64,000 bases of DNA from an uncultured Clostridia bacterium (lineage in GTDB: Bacteria; Bacillota; Clostridia; Oscillospirales; Ruminococcaceae). The stretch lies in NCBI GenBank assembly GCA_947625375.1, contig CANQOC010000001.1, positions 120,842 to 184,841 of the forward strand, in the 5' to 3' direction. Position numbers and translations under genes: made by a program. Of this stretch, positions 9,795-19,460 are shown one piece after another; positions within the stretch are counted from its first letter, which is position 1; each line of letters begins with the position of its first letter. The notes below the pieces were generated by a model. That model was not told where the DNA came from. It made no database searches and was given only the letters and a program-made list of their open reading frames with translations.

Positions 9795-10976
9795 TTAAAA
9801 CGTAAAGTCAATCTTTTCGACGGTGCGGTATCCCAGAAGATAGATTTCGCCGCTTAAAACCGTAAACTGCCGGTACACCGTGTCGGTCGGCGCGGTCGCC
9901 AAGAGATTTCCGTCGCGGTCAATGGCGTCGATTCGGTCGCCGTAGCAGATATACACCGCGCTGTCGGTGGCATAGAGGTCGTTGGGATTGCCGGTCTGCC
10001 TCTCGGTGAATACGCTTTCGCTGTCGGACTTGATGATGGCAAGACCGCCGCCGTCGCCGCCCGCTCCCTCGAACGCGAGCACCGCGTTTTTGGAGCACAT
10101 GCTGAACATAAGAAGGTCGTAGTCATAGTCAAAGCTCATGACGATTCCGCCGTCGTCGTTGAGGCGGTACATTTTATCGTGCCCTATAAGCCAGATTCCG
10201 CCGTCGCAGTAGCCGATTGCGAGACCGAGCGTCTCGAACGAGGGCGTCTGCATGACCTCTTTGTCGCTCTCGAAGTCGAGCTTTGTGACCTGTGTGCGGT
10301 ATGCGCCGCCGCGGGCATATGTGCTCGCTATAAGGCAGCCGCTTCCGGCGTCGTTTATTGCACAGGCGGTAATCATCGTTCCGTCCGCCCAGTGATAGAT
10401 TTCCGAGCCGTTTTTGTCGTATATAGTAAGGTAAGACGCGTATTTTTCATTCTGCGTCACAATCGCGACGCTTCCGTCAGCGCCGACGGCGCCGAGCAGT
10501 ATCTGACTGTCGAGCCGCTTCGAGTAAATCTCTTTTTTCGGACCGGCGACCATAAAGCTGTATCCCCCTTGGTCATAGACAAGGGTACGCTTTACCGATT
10601 CGGCGACAATCGGGTTTGAATACGAGGCCTGTGACGAATAGACGATGTCGCCCGAGGTGTCGTATACATAAAACGTCGTGTCGGCGAAGAGGGTCCAGTT
10701 CTTCTGTATCTTCCCGATTGATGTATTCGTCTTCTTTGAGATGTCGATGGGATAGTTTCCGCCGGCAAGCTCGCCGTCGTTCACGACCGCCGTATCCTGC
10801 CGCGCGCGGTCGACGATTCCGTCAAAATAGGATATCCACGAGTCCTTTGTTATATATATAAGAAACGCGACGATGAGCACCGCGAGGATAAACGCGAAGT
10901 TCTTTATGAACCGCTTTGTCTTCTTTTTTCGGCGGAGCTTTCGCATATCCGTTTCAAAATCGTCAATATTTGCCAA
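9795..10976 (-). CDS. DUF5711-like membrane-anchored beta-propeller protein
   Basis: 393 residues. A basic cytoplasmic head (RKLRRKKKTKRF) is followed by one membrane helix (about 24-43) and a long extracytoplasmic domain of repeated beta-strand motifs (YDTSGDIVYSS, YDKNGSEIYHW, IDRDGNLLAT) suggesting a beta-propeller. This architecture matches the DUF5711 family of Clostridia, of unknown function. TTG start at 10976. It lies between truA and cvpA on the same strand with short gaps and is probably cotranscribed. Function not assigned. Confidence 0.7.
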   Translation of the reverse strand: MANIDDFETDMRKLRRKKKTKRFIKNFAFILAVLIVAFLIYITKDSWISYFDGIVDRARQDTAVVNDGELAGGNYPIDISKKTNTSIGKIQKNWTLFADTTFYVYDTSGDIVYSSQASYSNPIVAESVKRTLVYDQGGYSFMVAGPKKEIYSKRLDSQILLGAVGADGSVAIVTQNEKYASYLTIYDKNGSEIYHWADGTMITACAINDAGSGCLIASTYARGGAYRTQVTKLDFESDKEVMQTPSFETLGLAIGYCDGGIWLIGHDKMYRLNDDGGIVMSFDYDYDLLMFSMCSKNAVLAFEGAGGDGGGLAIIKSDSESVFTERQTGNPNDLYATDSAVYICYGDRIDAIDRDGNLLATAPTDTVYRQFTVLSGEIYLLGYRTVEKIDFTF

Positions 10977-10991
10977 GCTGTATCACTTCTT

Positions 10992-11729
10992 TCAGTAGAA
11001 TACCCGATTCAGATAGAGCCCTTGCGGCGGGACGGTCTTTCCCGCCCTCGTCCGGTCGCGGGAGGCGATGATTTTAGGTATAGCGTCCTCGGGGAGCTTT
11101 CCGTCGTTGATGAACAAAAGCGTCCCGACGGTTATCCGGACCATGTTATATAGGAAGCCGTCGCCCGAGACGGTGAATTTTACGGTGTCGCCGCTGCGGG
11201 TCACGGTATAGTCGAAGACGGTCCTGACAGTGACGTCCTTATCGCAGGAGGCGGCGCAGAATGCACGGAAGTCGTGCTCCCCGATGAAGTCCTTCGCCGC
11301 GCGGTCGAGCTTTTTTTCGTCAATCGGATACCAGCTGCGGTACATCCGGTCGGCGTAAAACGGCGACTTTATCTCGGAATTGTGAATAAGATATATATAT
11401 TCCTTGCCCTTGCAGTGATATCTCGCGTGAAAGCCTTCGGGCGCCTCTTCGGCGGCGAGGATTGCGATATCAGGCGGAAGAACGCCGTTGAGTCCGAAGA
11501 CGATTCCGCGGCAGTCGATGCTGCTCTCAAGAAAGACGTTGAACACAAAGGCGTTTGCGTGCACCCCGGCGTCGGTTCGGGAACAGCCGTTTATGGTGAC
11601 TGTCTCGCCGAGGAGCTTTTTTATTGCCCGCTCGATTTCGCCCTGTACGGTTCTCAGGCCGTTTTCCTGCCTCTGAAATCCGTGATAGGCGGTGCCGGAG
11701 AACGCCGCGGTGACCTTATAGTTTTTCAT
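10992..11729 (-). CDS. truA: tRNA pseudouridine(38-40) synthase TruA
   Basis: 245-residue enzyme that isomerises uridines 38-40 in the tRNA anticodon arm. The catalytic aspartate is in GCSRTDAGVHA (Asp-53); SFGF-like YHGFQRQ and the C-terminal VRITVGTLL block are also present. The ATG at 11729 overlaps the ecfT stop by 4 bases. The order ecfA1-ecfA2-ecfT-truA is the conserved Firmicutes arrangement. Confidence 0.97.
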   Translation of the reverse strand: MKNYKVTAAFSGTAYHGFQRQENGLRTVQGEIERAIKKLLGETVTINGCSRTDAGVHANAFVFNVFLESSIDCRGIVFGLNGVLPPDIAILAAEEAPEGFHARYHCKGKEYIYLIHNSEIKSPFYADRMYRSWYPIDEKKLDRAAKDFIGEHDFRAFCAASCDKDVTVRTVFDYTVTRSGDTVKFTVSGDGFLYNMVRITVGTLLFINDGKLPEDAIPKIIASRDRTRAGKTVPPQGLYLNRVFY

Positions 11730-12535
11730 ATCGGCGAAAACCTGTTGAGGACAATCACCGCAGCCAAAAACAGTATCGCAACCGCGACGGCGGCATAGTC
11801 GCGCGGGGCGGTCTTAAGCTGTTTCAGACGGGTGCGGCCGTCGCCGCCGTGATAGCAGCGGCACTCCATCGCGAGCGCAAGCTCTTCGGCGCGCCTGAAC
11901 GCCGAGACGAATAGCGGTATGAGTATCGGAATAAGCGCCTTTGCGCGCTTTAAGATGCTCCCGGTCTCCATATCGGCTCCCCTCGCCTTCTGCGCCGACA
12001 TGATTTTGTCGGTCTCTTCGATAAGGGTCGGGATAAACCGAAGCGCAATCGTCATCATCATCGCGATTTCGTGCGCCGGGAATTTTATCACCTTAAGCGG
12101 AGACAAAATCCGCTCGATAGCGTCGGTAAGGGTTATAGGCGAGGTCGTATAGGTGAGGAGCGACGTCCCGCAAATCAGGAGGATAATCCTTGTCGCCATG
12201 AATATCATCGTCCTGACGCCGTCCTCGGTGATGCGGATAAACTTCCATTGGAAAAGAATATCTCCGGTCGAGATGAAAAACAGGTTCAGGATTCCGGTGA
12301 AGAGGATTATCGGGACAATCGGCTTTACGGATTTGAGCATCATCTTTATCGGTATTCCCGAGAGAAGAAAGCTTATGAGCAGAAAGACCACTCCGGCGCC
12401 GAGCGCACAGAAGGTGTCCGCCACAAAGAGCATTACTATATAAATGACGGTGAGCAAAAGCTTTATCCTCGGGTCGAGGCGGTGGACGATTGAATTTCCG
12501 GGGAAAAACTGTCCTATCGTGATGTCTTTAATCAA
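11726..12535 (-). CDS. ecfT: ECF transporter transmembrane scaffold EcfT
   Basis: 269-residue membrane protein with about five helices (CbiQ/EcfT family) that links the two ATPases to exchangeable S components. The cytoplasmic coupling helices with A-R-[GA] motifs are visible as KARGADMETGS and AMECRCYHG near the C-terminal half. TTG start at 12535, inside the last codons of ecfA2 (8-base overlap), so translation is coupled. No S component is encoded in this operon; the one at 1723-2391 is a candidate client. Confidence 0.95.
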   Translation of the reverse strand: MIKDITIGQFFPGNSIVHRLDPRIKLLLTVIYIVMLFVADTFCALGAGVVFLLISFLLSGIPIKMMLKSVKPIVPIILFTGILNLFFISTGDILFQWKFIRITEDGVRTMIFMATRIILLICGTSLLTYTTSPITLTDAIERILSPLKVIKFPAHEIAMMMTIALRFIPTLIEETDKIMSAQKARGADMETGSILKRAKALIPILIPLFVSAFRRAEELALAMECRCYHGGDGRTRLKQLKTAPRDYAAVAVAILFLAAVIVLNRFSPI

Positions 12536-13397
12536 CTTTTTTCTCCCTTTCCTTTAAAAGCCTGAGCACAAGGTCCTTGGCGTAGTCGATGCTGAAAACC
12601 TCGTCGTCGAATTCGATTCCCATCGCGCGGAGGCGGTCGAAGACCCTTGTGACCTGCGGCACGGTGAGACCCATAGCGGTCAGCTCGTCGGCGCGGGCGA
12701 ATACGCTCGAACGGTCGGAGTACATGAAAACCTTAGCGTCGTTCATGACGAGGATTTTCGAGACCGTTCTCGCGACGTCCTCCATCGAGTGCGACACCAG
12801 AAGGACGGTCGTCCCCTTTTCGGCGTGATATTCCTTAATGAGTCCGAGGATTCGGTCGCGGCCCCTCGGGTCGAGTCCGGCGGTCGGTTCGTCGAGAATA
12901 AGGACCTTCGGCTCCATCGCCATTACTCCGGCGATTGCGACCCGGCGCTTTTGCCCCCCGGAGAGCTCGAACGGAGATTTTTCGAGGAGGTCGGGCGAAA
13001 GTCCGACAAGGCGGGCGGTCTCTTTTATGCGGCGGTCGATTTCGCCGTCCGAAAGACCCATGTTCTTCGGACCGAAGGCGATGTCTTTATAGACTGTCTC
13101 CTCAAAGAGCTGGTGCTCGGGGTACTGAAACACAAGTCCGACCTTGAAGCGTATCTCCTTGAGCCGCGATTTATCCGCGAATAGCTCTTCGCCGTCGACA
13201 AAGACCTTTCCCGACGTCGGTTTTAAAAGGCCGTTGAAGTGCTGTATAAGGGTGGACTTGCCGGAGCCGGTGTGCCCGATGATTCCGACAATCTCGCCCT
13301 CGGCGATATCTATATCAACCGAGTCGACGGCGACCTTTCGGAACGGAGTCCCCTCGCCGTAGACATAGGTCAGTTTTTCGGTTCTTAATATTCCCAA
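12528..13397 (-). CDS. ecfA2: ECF transporter ATPase EcfA2
   Basis: 289-residue ABC ATPase of the shared ECF module. Walker A GHTGSGKST (41-49), Q-loop FQYPEHQLFEETV, signature LSGGQKRRVAIAG, Walker B LILDEPTAGLDP and the switch histidine in LLVSHSMEDV. TTG start at 13397. It pairs with EcfA1 encoded 6 bases upstream and with EcfT, which overlaps its end. Confidence 0.96.
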   Translation of the reverse strand: MGILRTEKLTYVYGEGTPFRKVAVDSVDIDIAEGEIVGIIGHTGSGKSTLIQHFNGLLKPTSGKVFVDGEELFADKSRLKEIRFKVGLVFQYPEHQLFEETVYKDIAFGPKNMGLSDGEIDRRIKETARLVGLSPDLLEKSPFELSGGQKRRVAIAGVMAMEPKVLILDEPTAGLDPRGRDRILGLIKEYHAEKGTTVLLVSHSMEDVARTVSKILVMNDAKVFMYSDRSSVFARADELTAMGLTVPQVTRVFDRLRAMGIEFDDEVFSIDYAKDLVLRLLKEREKKVD

Positions 13398-13403
13398 TTA
13401 TAT

Positions 13404-14258
13404 TCAGCCTTTCTTAAGGAGCTTATATAGCTCGTCGACGCACTCGTCCTCCGAGATGATGTCGTCGGGGAGCTTTAGTCCTTCTTTTATAAGCGCGTGG
13501 GTCAGGTCGGTTACGTCGGGGACGTCGAGACCGACGCCCTTGAGCATCTCCGCCTGTGAAAACACTCTCTTCGGGGTGTCGTCGGCGATGACCTCGCCGT
13601 CGTTCATGACCACGACTCTCCCCGCCTGCGCCGCTTCTTCCATATAGTGGGTGATGAGCACTATCGTGACCCCGGAGGCGTTGAGCTCTTTTATTGTGCT
13701 CATAATCTCGCGTCTGCCGATGGGGTCGAGCATTGCGGTCGGCTCGTCCATGACTATGCACTCCGGCTTCATCGCGAGGACGCCGGCGATTGCGATTCGC
13801 TGTTTCTGTCCGCCCGAAAGCTTATGCGGCGCGTGCTCGCGGTAGTCGTACATTCCGACGGTCTTAAGCGCCTCGTCGACCCTCCGGCGGATTTCGGACG
13901 GCTCGACGCCGATGTTTTCGAGTGCAAAGGCGACGTCCTCCTCGACGACGGTCGCGACAATCTGGTTATCCGGATTCTGGAACACCATTCCGACCGTCTT
14001 TCTTATGTCGTAAAGGCGGCTTTCGTCCTTTGTGTTCATTCCCTCAATCAGAACGTCGCCGCTCTCGGGGAGGTTTATCGCATTGAGAAGCTTTGCGAGC
14101 GTCGACTTGCCCGAGCCGTTGTGACCGAGCACGGCTACGAATTCTCCCCTGTCGATGTCGAGGCTGACGTTCTTGATGACGGTGTTTTTTGTGGGCGGGT
14201 CGTCGTATTCGTCGACATAGCTGAAGGTCGCGCCCTTTATTTCGATAAATTTATCCAT
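13404..14258 (-). CDS. ecfA1: ECF transporter ATPase EcfA1
   Basis: 284-residue ABC ATPase with Walker A GHNGSGKST (45-53), Q-loop FQNPDNQIVATVV, signature KLSGGQKQRIAIAG, Walker B CIVMDEPTAMLDP and H-loop LITHYMEEA. First of the ecfA1-ecfA2-ecfT-truA set. The ATG at 14258 falls 2 bases before the methyltransferase stop, so it is part of a longer minus-strand transcript. Confidence 0.96.
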   Translation of the reverse strand: MDKFIEIKGATFSYVDEYDDPPTKNTVIKNVSLDIDRGEFVAVLGHNGSGKSTLAKLLNAINLPESGDVLIEGMNTKDESRLYDIRKTVGMVFQNPDNQIVATVVEEDVAFALENIGVEPSEIRRRVDEALKTVGMYDYREHAPHKLSGGQKQRIAIAGVLAMKPECIVMDEPTAMLDPIGRREIMSTIKELNASGVTIVLITHYMEEAAQAGRVVVMNDGEVIADDTPKRVFSQAEMLKGVGLDVPDVTDLTHALIKEGLKLPDDIISEDECVDELYKLLKKG

Positions 14259-14259
14259 G

Positions 14260-15132
14260 TCAGTTTTCCTTTGCGGTCCAGACGGCGGTGCTCCCCGCCG
14301 GAAGACTCATATTCTTTTCTTCGACCAAAAGTCCGATTTCGTCCGCCGAGGCGCTTCCGCCGAATTTCGGGGTTATAAGCGCGCCGAGCATATATGACAT
14401 CACCGACGGGGAAAGTCCGGCGGTATAGCTGTTGAGCATGAAGAAGAGCGGATTATCGCTTAAAAGCTTAATGCAGCGCTCCAAGAGTCCGTAAATCGAA
14501 TCTTCGAGCTTCCAGACCTCTCCAGACGGACCGCGGCCATAGCTCGGCGGGTCCATGATTATGGCGTCATAGGTGCGCCCGCGCCTTATCTCGCGCTCGA
14601 CGAACTTTTCGCAGTCGTCGACAATCCACCTTATCGGGCGGTCGGAGAGATTCGAGGCGGCGGCGTTGTCCCGCGCCCACTGCACCATGCCCTTCGAGGC
14701 GTCGACATGACAGACAGAAGCGCCCGCGCTCGCACAGGCAAGCGTTGCCCCGCCGGTGTATGCAAACAGATTCAGCACCGACACCGGGCGTCCGGCGGAC
14801 TGTATCAGCTCTTTTGAGAGGTCCCAGTTTACCGCCTGTTCGGGGAAGAGACCGGTGTGCTTAAATCCGGTCGGGCGGATAATAAAGGTCATTCCGCCAT
14901 AGCCGACCTTCCAGCTTTCGGGGAGCTTTTTTCTAAATTCCCAGTGCCCCCCGCCGCGCTCCGAGCGGTGATATACCGCGTCGCAGGAGGTCCAGAGCGG
15001 GTTTTTCTTTTCGGTTTTCCAGATAATCTGCGGGTCGGGGCGGCAAAGAGTCTTTCCCGCCCAGCTTTCAAGCCTCATTCCGTCCGAAGCGTCGATAAGG
15101 CGGTAGTCCGTCCAGCCGAGAGCCGTTCTCAT
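14260..15132 (-). CDS. Class I SAM-dependent methyltransferase (RlmI/RlmK-like)
   Basis: 290 residues. The Rossmann methyltransferase core has the SAM loop NLFAYTGGATLACASAGA (about 118-135), acidic residue VDASKGM, and catalytic-type motif IIMDPPSYGRGP (about 190-201). This matches the RlmI/RlmL branch of 23S rRNA methyltransferases, but no N-terminal PUA domain is present, so the exact target is unknown. Abuts ecfA1 and is separated from the glmM-like gene by 13 bases. Confidence 0.8.
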   Translation of the reverse strand: MRTALGWTDYRLIDASDGMRLESWAGKTLCRPDPQIIWKTEKKNPLWTSCDAVYHRSERGGGHWEFRKKLPESWKVGYGGMTFIIRPTGFKHTGLFPEQAVNWDLSKELIQSAGRPVSVLNLFAYTGGATLACASAGASVCHVDASKGMVQWARDNAAASNLSDRPIRWIVDDCEKFVEREIRRGRTYDAIIMDPPSYGRGPSGEVWKLEDSIYGLLERCIKLLSDNPLFFMLNSYTAGLSPSVMSYMLGALITPKFGGSASADEIGLLVEEKNMSLPAGSTAVWTAKEN

Positions 15133-15145
15133 GTCGATATATTCC

Positions 15146-16510
15146 TCATTCCTCGGGATATCCCGCGTGGTCCCTTACGGTTTTTGCGATAGCCTGTGCA
15201 TACTGCCAGACGACGTCTTTATCGCGCCCCTCGGCGATAATCCGAAGAATCGGACTCGTCGACGACTGTCTCACAAAGACGCGCCCGTCGCCCTCGAGCT
15301 TTTGCTGACAGAACTCAATCATCTCGGAAATCGCGGGGACGTCCTGCCAGTGACCGGCGTATTCGGGACGAAGCTGAAGGTTTATAATCATCTGCGGATA
15401 GGGCTCATAGATTCCGGCGAGGTCGCTCATCTTCCGCCCGCTCCGCGCAAGGATTTCAAGGACCTTTGCGGCCGCAAGCTGTCCGTCGGCGGTTCTTGCG
15501 CGGTCGAGCAGGACGATATGTCCCGACGGACTTCCGCCGAGGTTATAGTCCCCGACCTGCATCCGCTCAATCAGGTGCTTGCTGCCGTAACCCGAGGCCG
15601 TCGCAACGACGATTCCGTTCTCCTTTGCCCATCTGAAAAATCCGAGGTTCGTCGACTGCGGCACGACGACGGTGTTCGCCGAAAGCTTCTGCGACGACTT
15701 CATCGCATAGGCGAGGACAGCGGTGATTCGGTCGCCGTCAAGAATCTGCCCCTTCTCGTCGACCATGATGCAGCGCCCGGCGTCGCCGTCGAAGGCGATT
15801 CCTGCGTGACACCTGTTCTCGACAACGTATTTCTGCAGCGGGGCGAGGTCGGCGGTGCCGCACTCGCGGTTGATGTTGCGTCCGTCGGGGGTGTTGTTTA
15901 TAAGGCTTACGCCGGCGCCGATTCCGCGGAAGAATTTCTCCGCTGTGCCGCACGCCGAGCCGTTTGCGCAGTCGATGGCGATTCTCATTCGGCTCAAATC
16001 GCCGTCAATCTGTTTGATGAGTCCCCTTACATAGTCCCACTCGGCGTTCTTTTCGGTCACAAGCGCGCCGATTTGGTCGCCGCCGGAGAGCCGCGCCTCG
16101 TCGGGCGCGTCGTCGACAAGCCGCGCGATTTCGGCGATTATGTCCTCGGGCATGTCGAAGCCGCGGCTGTCGAAGAGCTTTATGCCGTTGAATTCATAGG
16201 TGTTGTGCGACGCGGTCAGCATTACTCCGACGTCGGCGGAGTATTTCTGTACAAGATATGAGACCGCCGGGGTCGGCACTACGCCGAGTATGTGCGCGTC
16301 GGAGCCGGCGGAACAGAATCCCGCCGCAAGCGAAACGGTCAGAAGCTCGCCCGAAAGCCTTGTGTCCCGCCCGATGACCGCCTTTGCGCGTCTGCCGGTG
16401 CGGTTCTGGAAAATCAGGGCAAGGGCGCGCCCGATTTGGAGCGCCTTTTCGCAGCTGAGCTCGCTCATCGCCCTTCCGCTGATTCCGTCTTTAGAAAAGA
16501 GTTTTGTCAT
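15146..16510 (-). CDS. glmM: Phosphohexomutase, GlmM-like
   Basis: 454-residue alpha-D-phosphohexomutase, probably phosphoglucosamine mutase, which makes glucosamine-1-phosphate for peptidoglycan precursors. Active-site serine in TASHN (Ser-101), metal loop FDGDAGRC (about 245), sugar-binding GSPSGH and C-terminal phosphate loop RQSSTSPILRI. The opening KLFSKDGISG departs from the usual GTDGIRG of GlmM and the C-terminal loop lacks the usual RPSGTEP form, so another hexose-phosphate substrate is possible. ATG at 16510. Confidence 0.8.
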   Translation of the reverse strand: MTKLFSKDGISGRAMSELSCEKALQIGRALALIFQNRTGRRAKAVIGRDTRLSGELLTVSLAAGFCSAGSDAHILGVVPTPAVSYLVQKYSADVGVMLTASHNTYEFNGIKLFDSRGFDMPEDIIAEIARLVDDAPDEARLSGGDQIGALVTEKNAEWDYVRGLIKQIDGDLSRMRIAIDCANGSACGTAEKFFRGIGAGVSLINNTPDGRNINRECGTADLAPLQKYVVENRCHAGIAFDGDAGRCIMVDEKGQILDGDRITAVLAYAMKSSQKLSANTVVVPQSTNLGFFRWAKENGIVVATASGYGSKHLIERMQVGDYNLGGSPSGHIVLLDRARTADGQLAAAKVLEILARSGRKMSDLAGIYEPYPQMIINLQLRPEYAGHWQDVPAISEMIEFCQQKLEGDGRVFVRQSSTSPILRIIAEGRDKDVVWQYAQAIAKTVRDHAGYPEE

Positions 16511-16522
16511 TTTACTATCCCC

Positions 16523-17575
16523 TTATAAAAGAGTTGTCTGCCCGTCCGAAGGCTGTGACCGCATAATTCCGAAGTGCCGATATGCAAGGTCGGTCGCGCA
16601 TCTTCCGCGGGGAGTTCTTGCCAAAAATCCGAGCTGCATGAGAAACGGTTCGCAGACGTCTTCAAGGGTGACCGCTTCCTCTCCGATTGCGGAGGCAAGG
16701 GTGTCGAGACCGACGGGTCCGCCGCCGTATCCCTTTATTATGGTCATGAGCATCTTTTTGTCGAGGGAGTCGAGTCCGAGCTCGTCGACCTCCATTCGGT
16801 CGAGGGCGATTTTCGCGATGTCCTTGGTGATTCTCCCGTCGCCCATAACGTCGGCATAGTCGCGGACGCGCTTCAAGAACCTGTTCGCGATACGCGGGGT
16901 ACCGCGGGAGCGTGAGGCAAGCTCGTATGCGCCGTCGCGCTCGATTCCGACTCCGAGAATAACCGCCGAGCGGGTGATTATTTCGGCGAGGTCTTCGGTC
17001 GAATATAGCTCGAGGCGCTGAATGACTCCGAATCTGTCGCGCAGGGGCGCCGAAAGCTGCCCCGAGCGGGTGGTCGCGCCGATAAGCGTAAACTTAGGGA
17101 GGTCAATCCTTATCGACCGCGCCGCAGGACCCTTTCCGATGAAGAAGTCTATCGCGAAGTCTTCGAGAGCGGGATAGAGGACCTCTTCGATTGCGCGGGA
17201 GAGGCGGTGTATCTCGTCGATAAAGAGGACGTCGCCGGTCTGCAGGCTCGTCAGAAGCGCCGCGAGGTCGCCAGGCTTTTCGATAGCCGGACCGGACGTC
17301 ACCCTTATGTTCACACCCATTTCGTGCGCGATTATCGCCGAGAGGGTCGTCTTTCCGAGGCCGGGAGGGCCGTAGAGAAGAACGTGGTCAAGGGGTTCGC
17401 CGCGCTTTTTTGCGGCCTCGATGTATATCGCCATGTTCTCCTTGACCTTATCCTGTCCGATATACTCCGCGAGGGTTTTCGGACGGAGGGAGTAGTCGGT
17501 GTCAAAGTCGTCCTCGGGAATCTCGCGCGGCTCGACAAGCCGGTTTTCAAGGTCGAATTCGCCGGTTTCTATCAT
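16523..17575 (-). CDS. ruvB: Holliday junction branch-migration motor RuvB
   Basis: 350-residue AAA+ motor that drives branch migration with RuvA. Walker [10 protein letters not shown] (69-77), Walker [10 protein letters not shown], sensor 1 ATTRSGQL, arginine finger region LRDRFG, and the winged-helix C-terminal domain ending with [13 protein letters not shown]. The ATG at 17575 is preceded by AAGGAGG. Last gene of ruvC-ruvA-ruvB. Confidence 0.98.
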   Translation of the reverse strand: MIETGEFDLENRLVEPREIPEDDFDTDYSLRPKTLAEYIGQDKVKENMAIYIEAAKKRGEPLDHVLLYGPPGLGKTTLSAIIAHEMGVNIRVTSGPAIEKPGDLAALLTSLQTGDVLFIDEIHRLSRAIEEVLYPALEDFAIDFFIGKGPAARSIRIDLPKFTLIGATTRSGQLSAPLRDRFGVIQRLELYSTEDLAEIITRSAVILGVGIERDGAYELASRSRGTPRIANRFLKRVRDYADVMGDGRITKDIAKIALDRMEVDELGLDSLDKKMLMTIIKGYGGGPVGLDTLASAIGEEAVTLEDVCEPFLMQLGFLARTPRGRCATDLAYRHFGIMRSQPSDGQTTLL

Positions 17576-17587
17576 CCTGCCGCCTCC

Positions 17588-18205
17588 TTAGAATTTATTT
17601 GATGAGAGCGCACGTAGCGCGCGTTTAATCATTTCGTCTGCCGAAAGAGATGGGTCGAGCCGGGACACGGCGGATGCCGCCTCGGACTGTGAATACCCGA
17701 GCATCACAAGCGCGGCGATGGCGTCGGAGGACTCGGACGCGGCCGCGACCGTCCCGGACACGGCGGCGATGTCCGCCCCGGACTTTTCTCCTATAAAAGC
17801 GTAGTCCTTGGCGATTTTGTCCTTAAGCTCCATAACTATCCGCTGTGCGAGCTTTGCGCCGATGCCCTTGATTTTGGTGAAAGAGGCGGTGTCCTGCGAC
17901 GCAATCGCAAGGGCGGCCATGTCGGGGGTCATTCCCGAGAGGATTGCGAGCGCAAACTTCGAGCCGACGCCGCTGACCGAGGTCAGAAGCTTGAAGCACT
18001 CGAGCTCTTCCCTCGTCGCGAAGCCGAAGAGCTCGACGGCGTCTTCGCGGACCGCGAGATATGTATATAAGGTGGCGGTTTCGGCTCCTCCGAGCTCGGC
18101 GACGGTGGTGAGGGTTGTCTTACAGGCATATCCGACTCCGCCACATTCGATTACCGCCATATCGGGCGTCAGTGTGACGACCTTTCCGGTGAGGCTGTAT
18201 ATCAT
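17588..18205 (-). CDS. ruvA: Holliday junction DNA-binding protein RuvA
   Basis: 205 residues. An N-terminal OB domain (MIYSLTGKVVTLTPD), two helix-hairpin-helix motifs (TSVSGVGSKFALAIL, KIKGIGAKLAQRIV) and a C-terminal domain III that contacts RuvB (DAIAALVMLGYSQSEA). The ATG overlaps the ruvC stop by 4 bases. Confidence 0.97.
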   Translation of the reverse strand: MIYSLTGKVVTLTPDMAVIECGGVGYACKTTLTTVAELGGAETATLYTYLAVREDAVELFGFATREELECFKLLTSVSGVGSKFALAILSGMTPDMAALAIASQDTASFTKIKGIGAKLAQRIVMELKDKIAKDYAFIGEKSGADIAAVSGTVAAASESSDAIAALVMLGYSQSEAASAVSRLDPSLSADEMIKRALRALSSNKF

Positions 18206-18759
18206 TGTCTTTCTCCCTTTCTTCCGTCGCGGTATTTCTGGTAGTCGCCGCTGTTATACTGAACCTTTGAAAACTCGGTGAATGCCGCCGAGCTTGCGTA
18301 ATGACCGTGGGTGACCGCGAGCGCGAGGGCGTCGGCGGTGTCGTCCGGCTTGGGGACTTCCTTTAAACGAAGGATTGAGCGGACCATCTCCTGAACCTGT
18401 GCCTTTTCCGCCCTTCCGTATCCGACGACGGAATTCTTGACCTGAAGCGGGGTGTACTCGAAGACCGCGAGATTTTGTTCGGCGGCGGAGAGGAGGATTA
18501 CTCCCCTCGCCTGTGCGACGTCGATAGCGGTGGTGTGATTGGTGTTGAAGAAAAGCTTTTCCATCGAGAGGGCGTCCGGCTTATAGAGGGTGATGATTTC
18601 GGTCATGTCAGAGTGAATCGTCAGAAGGCGCTGTACAAAAGGCTGGTCGGGAGTGGTGGTGATTGCCCCGAAATTGACGGGAACAAAGCCTTTTCCGCCA
18701 TAGTCGACGATGCCGAAGCCGACCGTCGCATAGCCGGGGTCGATTCCGAGAATTCTCAA
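18202..18759 (-). CDS. ruvC: Crossover junction endonuclease RuvC
   Basis: 185-residue Holliday-junction resolvase. The acidic catalytic residues are visible: Asp-7 (GIDPG), Glu-67 (SMEKLF), Asp-140 and Asp-143 (KPDDTADALA). TTG start at 18759 with GGAGGTG 7 bases upstream. First gene of ruvCAB behind a consensus-like promoter. No LexA box is seen upstream, so this copy does not look SOS-controlled by that route. Confidence 0.97.
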   Translation of the reverse strand: MRILGIDPGYATVGFGIVDYGGKGFVPVNFGAITTTPDQPFVQRLLTIHSDMTEIITLYKPDALSMEKLFFNTNHTTAIDVAQARGVILLSAAEQNLAVFEYTPLQVKNSVVGYGRAEKAQVQEMVRSILRLKEVPKPDDTADALALAVTHGHYASSAAFTEFSKVQYNSGDYQKYRDGRKGERQ

Positions 18760-18801
18760 CTAACAACACCTCCCCACTGTAGTTTCATGAATATTCAGTA
18801 T

Positions 18802-18830
18802 ATTATAGCACAGGAGTGAAAAATAATCAA
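18802..18830 (-). promoter_or_regulatory. ruvCAB promoter
   Basis: Minus strand: -35 TTGATT (18825-18830), 17-bp spacer, -10 TATAAT (18802-18807). The expected transcript starts about 35 bases before the ruvC TTG codon. Confidence 0.85.
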
Positions 18831-19028
18831 GGGGTTTTCGGAGGGAGATGTGGCCGAAGCGGACACATCAGAAGACAGAAGTTAGAAGTCAGATGGCAGA
18901 ATTTAAAGGTGTCGCCTTCGGCGACGTTTCTAAATACTGCAAATAATGCGTGCGGAATGGGCACTCCCTCGGAGGGAGTAGGCGCGCGGCAAAAAGGGGG
19001 CGCGGTGGGGTATGGGGAGGGAGGTGGA

Positions 19029-19432
19029 AGGAAACTTGTGAGCGTTTATAAAACATGGCTGCGGCAAGGCACCTCTTAAAAGGTATTCGCTGCGCTCATG
19101 CTATCTTTAATCACCCTACCCCGGCCCTCCCCTCGAGGGGAGGGAGCTGAAAGGAAACTTGCGCAAGTATAATATAACAAAGCGTGCGTAGCGGCTTTCT
19201 AAAAGGAGTCCGCCTATGGCGGACGGCTTATCGCGTCACCTTAACGGTGACGTGATTACGCCTATTCCCCCACCCCTGCCCCTCCCCGGTGGGGAGGGGC
19301 ACGCGGAGGACACTTGTGCAAGTATAATAAAACACGAGTGCGGTGACCTGCCTTGTTATAAGGAATTCGCTTCGCTCATGCTATTTTAGACTCCTATCCC
19401 CCTGTCCCCCTTTCCACATGGAAAGGGGGAAA
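19029..19432 (+). repeat. Three diverged tandem modules, each ending in a C/G-tract palindrome
   Basis: Module starts are near 19029, 19153 and 19306. Each opens with a variant of GGAAACTTG.GCAAGTATAAT followed by A/T then AACA, and each ends in a palindrome of C and G tracts (19124-19143; 19279-19299; 19407-19428). Modules 1 and 3 also share ATTCGCT.CGCTCATGCTAT (near 19084 and 19364). Module 2 instead carries two extra hairpins, GTCCGCC/GGCGGAC and CGTCACC/GGTGACG. The module length is about 125-150 bp. No coding potential is evident. Confidence 0.7.
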
Positions 19433-19460
19433 CGCATAGCTTTGGCTTCAGCTCCTGTGA

